Assembly (NCBI GenBank): GCA_903813345.2
Contig: CAIIXF020000002.1
Coordinates: 26,366,455 to 26,430,454 of the forward strand
DNA: 64,000 nt
Direction: 5' to 3'
Source: Owenia fusiformis
Taxonomy: Eukaryota > Annelida > Polychaeta > Sabellida > Oweniidae
The translations under genes and the position numbers were made by a program. The notes under the pieces were generated by a model. That model saw only the letters and a program-made list of their open reading frames with translations. It had not been told where the DNA came from and did no database searches. Below, one piece after another: positions 52,001 through 59,242 of the stretch; position 1 is the stretch's first letter, and every line of letters starts with the position of its first letter.

Positions 52001-55000
52001 CTGGATGGGAATATTACCGGGATAAGCTCAACGTGAATGTATATGTTGATATCTGGAGACGGCTATCTCCAACACCATTTAAGAGTAAATTAGAAGGTTC
52101 CACTAGGACCACACTTCCTCAACGATTTGAGCTCATCGCGAAATCAGTGTTAGCTACAACTAAAGATACTGCCTTGGGTGTTAATGTCGAAATGTTACCA
52201 AATAAAATATTTGTGAAAAGAGGTGATATCATTGGACTGCATTACGATGCAATAAACTCCCCGGTTGTTATTCCGAGCTCAAATGGAGGAAATGGGCTAG
52301 TACCACAAGAGGAACTTTATCAGACGGTCAGTTTACCGAGAGACAATGGGGACCTAACTCCAGGGAATTTGGTTGATGTCACGCCCTGGTCTTCTGCAAA
52401 GATGGTGTTTGCTCTGAGGGCTGTGTTTGAAGGTGGGCCCATCTGTCTAAATTAAATAATCTCTCCATTACGTGTTCATAATTCAGTACAAAACTTATGT
52501 TGTGCACCAGGCGGTTTGAATTGAATAACACATGTATTCTGTTTCGTGTTCTATTATTTAGGTATTTCCAACACATCTGGGCCAATACCTACAATTGTGC
52601 CACCGCAAACAGCCAAAGGTATGTAGCTAATATGTTAAATTCGTGTCCTTGATAATTTTGAGAGTAACTGAAAGATCTACAAAAACATCTGATAATAAAT
52701 AATTCTAATGATTAGGGACCACTTCTTCACCCTTTGGTATCTTTCTTTAACCTTTAGGAAGTGGTCCCTATTACTTCGAGACAAAGACTCTACCACGCCT
52801 GGATATAGGATTCACAAACACTGGAAAGGGAGTTGTCAATGCCACAGGGGAACTTCTGTTTTTGGACAGGGGGCAAAACGGAGCTATTCAAACCGTCTCA
52901 ATCGAATCACAAAACAGACCAGGATGGTATCTAAGACAAAGAGGGTTCGACTTCTACTTAGAGGAGTTGGCAAACGCAACCAATGTGCCTCGCTTTGAAG
53001 ACGATGCTACGTTTATAATGGAGAATGATAAATGGTTCCCTGGTTATACAATTTTCCAAACATTTACATACGGCGATCATTACATGGCGCACGACGATGA
53101 ATATTCACTTAAGGTCAAACAATATGTGGACAATGATGAATTTAAGGATATGACTAGCTTCAAACTTATTTTAGGTAAGTTTTAGAAATTAGAGATGTCA
53201 AACAATATGTCTCAAGAAAATAGTTCCATATTTTTTTCTATTATGATGGGTTCAGGTGGCGAAGAACAGCTGAACAATAAACATATTAAGTAGATTATTC
53301 TCAGACAAAAATCACTCATTCCGGGCGGAATCATTTGATTTATTTGCCTTCAATATATTTACTTGATCTCTTAATGTATGATTCATAGACATATTTATCA
53401 CTTATAGTCGTTTTAAAATATATGAATAAATAGACACACATCCCTTCAATTTTGTGACAATATCAACAATTCCATGTAGAACTGGTTGTTTGTAGAATGT
53501 AAAATTACAAGTATGGCGTCCACATACTCGGGGAAACGCAGAACAACTCGACAGGGGTACACATGTCAGCGTTGGGACAAACAAGCACCTCATAGTCATC
53601 CTTATACTGATCCAAATATGTACCCAGACGAGACATTAGACGATGCTAGTAATTCCTGCAGAAATCCTGATAATGATCCACTTGGACCATGGTGCTATAC
53701 AACTGATCCAGATAAGCGAATGGATTTCTGCGATATACCATTTTGCGGTGACTATTTCATAATCGATCTTGCTGACTCTTCATATTCCTCAACATTATGT
53801 TCATAATTTGTAAAAGTGATTTCTCGACCCATATAGACTTTTATAGTCAACCGTATTCCAAGCGCTATGCCGAGTGTCCTAACTTAAACATTTTCATGAC
53901 TTTCAGGTTGCAAAGTAGATAACATTGGGTTAGACTATCAAGGCACAATATCAATGACAAGCGTTGGATTTTCATGTCAACGATGGGATACCCAATTTCC
54001 ACACAGACACGAATTTTCAAATCCATCCAAATTTCCCGATAGAACGCTACAGGAAGCATCTAACTACTGCCGGAATCCGACCCCTGGACGAGAGTTTGGT
54101 CCTTGGTGCTACACGACCGATCCGGACATCAGGTGGTCCTATTGCTATATTCCATTTTGTGGTGAGTGATACAGAAATACTTAGAGAAAAGTATACGAGG
54201 CACTCTGTAGAAAGTATTAGAGTTAAGATTAGTGCATTGAGAACATGGAGTTCGGGCATTGGAAATAAATACCCCATGCCGAATCGCAAGGGTACTTAGG
54301 ATTGTCATTGGTATAATGCAACAGATCCGGTGTAAAAGAGTAGGAGGTCCTATCAATATATGGTCCTCATCCCTATGATTTATATGGTGACCTAATTACA
54401 ACTCTTTCTTTATTATCTTATACACAATCAGGGCCAGTAAGGGCCGTTAAGAAGGGGGACCATAATCCCCGGGGACCATAATTTCTTCACACCGGATCAA
54501 CTTTTCACTTTCAGCGAGTTTTGGTGTTACACCAGCGCCTCCTACATTACCACCATCTACGCCTAAACCAGGTTAGTTCAAATCATCTAGTAAGTAATAT
54601 TATTTTCTTGCAGACAACAGCCACTATTATACATTCGTCCAGCAAATCACCTTTTGACATTTTACGTTTGCTTTTAAACACAATGCTACATGTAAATGAA
54701 TACGATACAAAATACAATTAAATGAGGAAATATAGTTTTAAAAATTATATTCAATTTTATACTTTTTGTTTTTTGTTTTACTTCAGGAACATGTGCAACG
54801 AGCGTAGGTCGAGAGCCTAGTGATTTGCCATACCATGGAGACAAGTGGGCACATCTCATGACAGGGAATACTTTTCCATGTGATTCTAAAATAGAATCGT
54901 GGGAATATTATATCGATGATAACTCATTGACATCTGCTTACCTTACGACATGGCGTCCTGTTGCTAAATCTCGTTTCACTCTTATCAGTTCTACCCGAGT

Positions 55001-57807
55001 TGTAGCGACCCGCCCAGGGAATCATTCTGTTATTCTAACACAACAAATAGATGTAAAACAAGGCGACTTTATTGGTATACACTATGAACATAAGGCTAAA
55101 GGTGGCATCATCCCGTTCTCAAGAGGAAACGATGATGTTGTCCCAGATAATCAACTTTTTGACACTGTGATTCTCCCAAGAGATGATTCTGACTTCCATG
55201 TTGGAAATACTATAGATCTCAGCGGCTGGTCTACTATCAAGGCTACATTTGCAGTAATTGCAAGGCTGGAGGGGTATGGGAAACCTATACCAACTCCAGC
55301 ACCAACTGGATCCCCTCCTCCAATTAATAAAGGTGAGATCAATACTTGATAATTCTCCATGTCTTGCTTTATCGATTGCAATGTTATCAAAATGTTATGT
55401 TCTGGATAAACTATGAGTACTGGGTTTAAGAGAAAAAAATAGTTCTCATAAAACACAATGGGAAGGGTTTATCTAACTTAAACCCTGCAGTGAATTTTGA
55501 TTTCTTTTGTATTGACTATGAGGTAGGTGTCTTGAGAAGTGAGTGCGTGTAATTAGTTCAGCTCCATTGCACTGCATGTAACAGGTCGGATACAGTTTGA
55601 AATCTCGTTTCCTTTTTTGTTTTACTATTCAACATTGAATGAGTGAATAGGGACTTAATCAGCCCAACTTTAGTGCACTGCATGTGACAGTTAATCGTCT
55701 TTTATGTCACGCTAATGCCTTTGGTTACATTTGCTCCGATCCATCGGCCGGCGCCCGCCCGATTGAGTGGTTTGCTCAATATTGTATTCAATTTTGAACA
55801 AAATACTCAAACGGCCGGGCGCCGTAGAGAAAATCTGAGCAAATGTGACCAAGGCATAAAGGAGGAGGGAAAGTATCGCAACAGATTTCGGACAGTCATA
55901 TATTGGATCTCTGCTATTTTCTGAGGATTTAAACAGGTGCATATGTTAGGCCAGTCCAGTGCATTATCTCCCGGAAAAGCACTCATATTGATGATAAAAA
56001 TAATTTTGACTTTGAGACAAGGGAGATGCAAACAACCCACCCACATGTATTTTCTGAAATGTTGTCCTGATTTCCAACCCCTTCCACCCCTGCTTTTTCA
56101 ATTTGTGTTGCATCAATATGTTGCGTTTTAAGACACAGATAACCTCTTAAAAGGTATAAGGGATTCCCCTTCAATAAAGTGGAAAAAATATTTCTCATAA
56201 TATTTTCCCACAGGGAAAACTCATGCGATCCATCGTTTTCACCTAATTTTGGTCACCTATAATAGATATCTTCAAAACCCCTGAAGGGATTACTTATTCC
56301 TTTAAAGAGGTTAATTGTGTGTCAAAAAGCAACAATTGATGCAACGAAAATTGGAAAAACATGAGTGGAAGAGGTTGAAAATCAGTACAACATTTCAGAA
56401 AAAACACGTGGGTGGGTTGTTTGTATCTTCCCTGTCTCAAAGTCAAATTATTTTTTCATCTCTATGAATGCTTTTTCTGTAAGTAATGCATTGGCCTAGC
56501 ATATGCACCTGTTTAAATCCCCAGAAAATAGCCAAAATCCAACATATGACTGTCCGAAATCTGTTGCGATACTCTCCCTCCTCCTTTGGATAGCTTACCA
56601 AGTGTCAATTCTTGAAAAACACTAGAAAAAGAATACACTCTTCTTCGTAACAATTACATATATTCTTTAAAATAAACAAAAGTTCAATTCATGGTGTTGA
56701 TTCATAAAACGGTAATGGCACACTGTACGCAAGTGATTTAATGAGCTTCGTAGGTAATGGAAATACGTATGATACTCATGCCCATGGAAATTCTTATATG
56801 CACTTTCAGAATGCAAGTACACACAGCTTGGCTCCGAGTATATGGGTCAACAAAAAGTCACAACTGGGCAGACTGAATGTCAACGCTGGGATTCGCAGAC
56901 GCCTCACAAACACAATTATTACGGAAATTCAAGGTAAAGTATCAGTTTTGTTCGAGCACATGTATTGATAGATGTTAAATCTCAAATACATTACGAGAAA
57001 CAATTTTTGATCTACCACACATTTTTAATCAAAGTCAAATCAATTCGCATAATTATGACTTACACCCCAGTCACATTTGTCGTACGGAGGCCGTGCGTCG
57101 ACTGCAGATCAATTAAATCAGTGTATTTCTGCGGCGAGCGTAGGAAAACTACCCTCGCCTTGTGGCCTCCGTACGGCGTATCCAGTTTTTTACAGGCCGC
57201 AGGGTCGCCAAAGAAATTATAACTCGGAGTTATAATATTTGTTCATTTCTGAGGTCCCCGGAGAAATCAACTGGCTCAACAAGATTGGATCATTATTTGT
57301 CAATGTTTCACGATCACTTTTCATCTGATATTACATCCTAGCACTATGAATAACATTTATAAATTGTCACGATGTAAATAAAATGAAAAAAATATTATTT
57401 ATCAACAGAAATTTAAAATTCACCGTGCGGCTGCCGTGGGAAATGTGACTGCAAAAGTATGAGAGCGCAGAAATTCCACGGCGAGCGTAGCAATGTTACT
57501 GGCCGCAGAAATGATAGACCGCAAGGTCGCCGTAGGAAATGTGACTGGGGTGTTAGACAACGGGCTGTTATGCTACGATTATTATGCAGCAGTTAAGCGG
57601 TATTGTGTATATATATGGCATCAAAAATTTATGCCACACACGACGCAAAATTTTTCAAAATACATCAATTTCAGATTTCCCGAAAAGAACGTTACTGCAG
57701 CAGGCAACAATTGTAGGAATCCTGACAAGAAGCCCGGTGGACCCTGGTGTTTCACAATGAACCCTAACGTCACATGGGAATATTGCACAGTGCCCTATTG
57801 TGGTTAG
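36668..57807 (+). CDS. Giant secreted kringle/AbfB/X-module protein gene, 38 exons, about 2,770 aa
   Basis: Exons: 36668-36683, 37000-37050, 37491-37910, 38064-38573, 38762-39016, 39137-39382, 39536-39790, 39916-39972, 40280-40516, 40721-40862, 41168-41277, 41576-41638, 41748-42019, 42167-42569, 42797-43048, 43270-43326, 43444-43926, 44888-45023, 45155-45285, 45568-45627, 45734-46141, 46308-46598, 46784-46987, 47162-47203, 47613-47778, 47910-47998, 48292-48543, 50489-50594, 51349-51497, 51824-52432, 52562-52618, 52758-53174, 53496-53747, 53907-54161, 54515-54571, 54787-55332, 56810-56933, 57675-57807. Every junction has AG acceptors and GT donors except one GC donor (41639), and the frame stays open throughout. 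Module boundaries are phase 1. Content: signal peptide, 4 AbfB, 6 X modules, 12 kringles. TAG follows the last kringle at once; a GTTAGT donor overlaps it, so further exons are possible. No protease domain or membrane segment is seen. Likely extracellular binding protein. Confidence 0.85.
37491..37910 (+). CDS. AbfB domain 1 (exon 3, residues 23-162)
   Basis: One 420-nt phase 1-1 exon. It contains the paired AbfB signatures [14 protein letters not shown] and [15 protein letters not shown], each followed by an F-rich ATF/ASF turn. AbfB (CBM42) is a beta-trefoil that binds arabinofuranose side chains in fungal enzymes. Here it has no attached catalytic domain, so a binding role is inferred and the ligand is unknown. 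Confidence 0.8.
38064..38573 (+). CDS. X module 1 (exon 4, residues 163-332)
   Basis: An unrecognised module of about 165 residues in one exon. Conserved features shared with the other five copies: CP..VG..PTDLP near the start, LMIG, a second Cys in [10 protein letters not shown], then IWRP, and [12 protein letters not shown]. It closes with VVDVSDF and an alternating hydrophobic strand. The acceptor must be the CTTCAG at 38058-38063: using the earlier TTTCAG (38007) gives an immediate in-frame TGA. Probably a beta-sandwich with one disulfide (inference). Confidence 0.8.
38762..39790 (+). CDS. Kringles 1-3 (exons 5-7, residues 333-584)
   Basis: Three kringles, each on a single phase 1-1 exon (38762-39016, 39137-39382, 39536-39790). 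Each has six Cys in kringle spacing and the hallmarks CQRWD, CRNP and W-C-[YF]-T. Kringle 3 has no Met. The DxD pair after CRNP that forms the anionic centre of plasminogen-type lysine sites is absent in all three (PSND, PNNN, PDQT). Confidence 0.92.
39916..39972 (+). CDS. Linker exon (exon 8)
   Basis: A 57-nt phase 1-1 mini-exon encoding about 19 residues ([18 protein letters not shown]). It is Pro/Thr-rich, like six other linker exons in the gene, and joins kringle 3 to X module 2. Good acceptor TATTTCCAG and donor GTAAAT. Confidence 0.7.
40280..41277 (+). CDS. X module 2, split over exons 9-11
   Basis: Three exons (40280-40516, 40721-40862, 41168-41277) rebuild one X module: [34 protein letters not shown], then [13 protein letters not shown], and a C-terminal strand ending WAHFEG. 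The internal introns are phase 1 and phase 2. X modules 1, 3, 5 and 6 lack these introns, so introns were gained here or lost elsewhere. Confidence 0.8.
41576..41638 (+). CDS. Linker exon with GC donor (exon 12)
   Basis: 63 nt, phase 1-1, encoding a Thr/Pro linker ([20 protein letters not shown]). The next intron starts GCAAGT, a GC-AG intron: the alternative GT five bases later would shift the frame and break the downstream AbfB domain. Confidence 0.65.
41748..42569 (+). CDS. AbfB domain 2 fused to kringle 4 (exons 13-14)
   Basis: Exon 13 (41748-42019) and exon 14 (42167-42569) join in phase 0 at [11 protein letters not shown]. AbfB signatures are [13 protein letters not shown] and [13 protein letters not shown]. 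The frame runs directly from the end of the AbfB domain ([10 protein letters not shown]) into a kringle without an intron, unlike the other AbfB domains. Kringle 4 has six Cys and [13 protein letters not shown], keeping the DxD of lysine-binding kringles, although its cationic position (before WDYC) is Thr. Confidence 0.85.
42797..43326 (+). CDS. Kringle 5 and linker (exons 15-16)
   Basis: Exon 15 (42797-43048) is a complete six-Cys kringle ([29 protein letters not shown]) without the DxD pair. Exon 16 (43270-43326) is a 57-nt Pro-rich linker ([19 protein letters not shown]). Both are phase 1-1. Confidence 0.85.
43444..43926 (+). CDS. X module 3 (exon 17, residues 1116-1276)
   Basis: Single-exon X module and the clearest consensus copy: [44 protein letters not shown], then [26 protein letters not shown] and [10 protein letters not shown] ending FLEG. 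Phase 1-1. Confidence 0.82.
44150..44610. repeat. Degenerate satellite of about 125-bp units in intron 17
   Basis: About 3.5 diverged units share GAGGTCAA..GTCAT, TTGGCGTTTTAAGGC and GTGACYC motifs in the same order. AT/GC balance differs from neighbouring introns. Non-coding. Confidence 0.5.
44888..45627 (+). CDS. Kringle 6 and linker (exons 18-20)
   Basis: Kringle 6 is split (44888-45023, 45155-45285) by a phase-2 intron at SR/FPDKAL, the same position and phase as in kringle 12. Six Cys; [14 protein letters not shown]. Exon 20 (45568-45627) is a Ser/Thr linker ([19 protein letters not shown]). This closes the first half of the protein. Confidence 0.85.
45734..46141 (+). CDS. AbfB domain 3 (exon 21, residues 1386-1521)
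   Basis: Single phase 1-1 exon with both AbfB half-signatures: [14 protein letters not shown] and [15 protein letters not shown], followed by DASFW. It opens the second copy of the internal duplication. Confidence 0.8.
46308..47203 (+). CDS. X module 4 (exons 22-23) and linker (exon 24)
   Basis: 46308-46598 and 46784-46987 rebuild one X module: [38 protein letters not shown], and KKGDFIG interrupted by a phase-1 intron exactly at the KGDFIG motif. The module continues to [15 protein letters not shown]. Exon 24 (47162-47203) is a 42-nt Pro-rich linker ([13 protein letters not shown]). Confidence 0.8.
47613..48543 (+). CDS. Kringles 7-8 (exons 25-27)
   Basis: Kringle 7 is split (47613-47778, 47910-47998) by a phase-2 intron inside CR/NP, a different site from kringles 6, 9 and 12. 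Its second half has [12 protein letters not shown]. Kringle 8 is one exon (48292-48543) with [13 protein letters not shown]. Both have six Cys; neither has the full DxD. Confidence 0.88.
48731..50383. mobile_element. hAT-like fold-back transposon in intron 27
   Basis: Ends are TAGGGTGGCTCAAAATAA and its complement, flanked by an exact 8-bp duplication CTAGTTAT (48723-48730, 50384-50391). An 8-bp duplication fits hAT or P superfamilies. The two arms (about 48731-49370 and 49727-50383) are inverted copies of about 640 bp, and each includes the 3' end of the element's own coding sequence. The unpaired centre carries the rest of a decayed transposon protein. Confidence 0.8.
49375..49911 (+). pseudogene. 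Decayed transposon protein fragment
   Basis: In one frame it reads [20 protein letters not shown], ..[19 protein letters not shown].. to RPV, a stop at about 49537, then onward through [12 protein letters not shown] and [20 protein letters not shown] to a terminal stop. The [10 protein letters not shown]-type motif is familiar from uncharacterised repetitive proteins of invertebrate genomes. The internal stop and missing N-terminus mark it as a relic. Its last 180 nt also occur inverted at about 49190-49370. Confidence 0.65.
50489..51497 (+). CDS. Kringle 9, split by an 0.75-kb intron (exons 28-29)
   Basis: Exon 28 (50489-50594) gives ECKATKGG to [12 protein letters not shown]; exon 29 (51349-51497) gives [33 protein letters not shown] and CDIELC. 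They join in phase 2 as Val. The intron contains repeats at 50830-50915, 51050-51181 and 51198-51271. DxD is absent. Confidence 0.85.
50830..50915. repeat. Tandem AATCGTATT repeat in intron 28
   Basis: About three units of some 30 bp share AATCGTATT followed by GCGYATTACTTGAA-like sequence. Non-coding. Confidence 0.45.
51050..51271. repeat. Inverted repeat element plus GTATT microsatellite
   Basis: GGGATTGAATATGGGTTTTATTCC-type sequence at 51053 faces GGAATAAAATCTATATTCAATCCC ending at 51181, with ATATCATATT internal arms. It is followed by (GTATC/GTATT)n at 51198-51271. A relative lies at 35486-35577. Confidence 0.6.
51824..52618 (+). CDS. Thr/Pro linker fused to X module 5, plus linker (exons 30-31)
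   Basis: Exon 30 (51824-52432) begins with a [20 protein letters not shown] linker and continues without an intron into X module 5: [54 protein letters not shown], ending VFEG. It has an insertion of about 17 residues after the RR (residues [14 protein letters not shown]). Exon 31 (52562-52618) is a separate 57-nt linker. Confidence 0.8.
52758..53174 (+). CDS. AbfB domain 4 (exon 32, residues 2177-2315)
   Basis: Single phase 1-1 exon. Half-signatures are more diverged: [14 protein letters not shown] and [16 protein letters not shown], with DATF and TSFKL following. Position in the gene matches AbfB domain 2. Confidence 0.75.
53496..54571 (+). CDS. Kringles 10-11 and linker (exons 33-35)
   Basis: Kringle 10 (53496-53747) has six Cys and [21 protein letters not shown]: DxD, Trp, Tyr and Arg are all present where plasminogen kringles bind lysine. 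It is the best lysine-binding candidate of the twelve; one aromatic position is Met. Kringle 11 (53907-54161) has [14 protein letters not shown] and lacks DxD. Exon 35 (54515-54571) is a Pro/Thr linker. Confidence 0.88.
54787..55332 (+). CDS. X module 6 with C-terminal linker (exon 36)
   Basis: [81 protein letters not shown], ending RLEG. A Pro-rich tail ([19 protein letters not shown]) follows in the same exon. The usual CDGYVT is CDSKIE here. Confidence 0.8.
55858..56587. mobile_element. Fold-back element copy B in intron 36
   Basis: AAAGGAGGAGGGAAAGTATC at the left and GATACTCTCCCTCCTCCTTT at the right, with mirrored arms of about 320 bp (TTTCGGACAGTCATAT, CAAACAACCCACCCACATG). It is uninterrupted, so it serves as the reference for copy A (33812-35354). 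Non-coding. Confidence 0.75.
56810..57807 (+). CDS. Kringle 12 and stop (exons 37-38)
   Basis: Exon 37 (56810-56933) and exon 38 (from 57675) join in phase 2 at SR/FPEKNV. Six Cys; [13 protein letters not shown]. After the last Cys the frame reads Gly then TAG (ending 57807). GTTAGT at 57803 could instead act as a donor, so the true C-terminus is uncertain. The intron holds a Harbinger-like MITE. Confidence 0.82.
57063..57552. mobile_element. PIF/Harbinger-like MITE in intron 37
   Basis: Ends CACCCCAGTCACATTT and complement AAATGTGACTGGGGTG are flanked by TTA on both sides (57060-57062, 57553-57555), the 3-bp TWA target duplication of PIF/Harbinger. 490 bp, no transposase. Several GGCGAGCGTAG and GGCCGCAG motifs lie inside. 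A diverged relative is at 2345-2795. Confidence 0.8.
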
Positions 57808-59242
57808 TGCATTTCAAGATATAGCTCTGACTTTGGTTTTGGAAAATGTACTGTAGAATGAAGGTCTTTAACAATTACAACATCTGCTGGATTTTGTGAT
57901 TTTATCACATTTTTAAGTCAACCAGTGTTCAACCTTTATCGACTTGGGCATTTTATGAAACGATTTTAGGTAACTTATAACACACGACAAGGATCATTGT
58001 CTCTACATGAGAATCATCAAATGTATCTTATTGTGAACACTACTAATACATTGTAGTGCAGTCAGAATGTGGGTTTGAGCGTGCGTCCGGAGGGATTTTA
58101 TGAGACATATTTTTTTGTGTTACTAGTATGTTTTTACATGTTTCTATGAATTATTGGACCTTGGTTTTTCAGCTTTTAGATTTTATAGCCATTTTACCCC
58201 CCATGGGCTGCAATTTGGACCCCTACTATGAAATTGGTCTACAACTCCAAGAATACTTTGTGGAATGGATCCATATTACCAGGGTATGTTGGTATGGGGT
58301 AGCTTGATGTGTCATAAAAATTTCATGCCTGACGCTTTGTTGGTTGCTATGGAAACGGATAAAACATACCTTGCGCACCTCAATTTTCAGGGCATTTTTT
58401 CAGGTAGGACAAAGAAAATGAGCTTATATTAAGTCTCTGATTTGGAGGGAAGGTATAAAATGTGCATAGAAAACATCTAAAAACCATAACCAATAATTCT
58501 GAGTATAGATCGATGCATTTAATTTCAGATTTTGGTTTCCTATGGGTCTGTGAATTACACAGGGGTCTATTTCACCCATTCGGACCCTAGCATTGGATGG
58601 ATGCTATAACTTTTGAATTAAGGCAGATACAGATCTCATATTTTCAGATCTCAGAGAATGATTGATTTTGGGTATTGTATCAGATGTTGGGACTTGGTAT
58701 GTGATTGGTTGCCTTGGTAACTAGGTTAAACACTTAGCGGAATGCCATACAGTATTGTATTATGTCGTTATTAAATTGAATCTTACAATTTTAATATTCT
58801 ACAATTTTGAGGTTGACAATTTGATGTTGATTTTAGTAATACTTGATTTGTAAACTAGTTCAGAAAATGTCATTGATAAGTTATGAAAATTCACATGTGG
58901 CTTGTCATGACTCTTCAAAGGAGGAGGTTTAAAAGTATATGAACACATGGTTTTTTGAATAATATTCAAAATATAGCTAATTTTATAGGTAAGATCAAGC
59001 ATATTTTCTTTTTTTTTCAGTTACTTTAGCTACTTGTGCAATGTTCATATTACAAAAGAGCAATTCAGTTTGAATTTAAAAATATCTTAAGAAATCTTCA
59101 CCCATGTGTGACCTGAGTTCCAAATGTTTATCATAAATCATAATTAATTAAGACTCTGATAGCCTTGTATAGAATATAAAAACTACATACAGTTTAGTAA
59201 ATTTTTGATTTTGAAAAGTTCTGATTTCCTTTAAGGTCCAAC
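57808..59242. other. Non-coding interval before the transposon ORF
   Basis: No host gene found. It includes GGTTGCTATGGAAAC and GGTTGCCTTGGTAAC motifs at about 58340 and 58710, which resemble motifs in the mariner-like elements, and probably contains the 5' part of the element encoding 59243-63532. I could not find its terminus. Confidence 0.4.

Noticed and set aside
58989-59020. GTAAGA ... TTTTTTTTTCAG as an intron before the transposon ORF
   Set aside because: It would be only about 32 nt long, too short for splicing.
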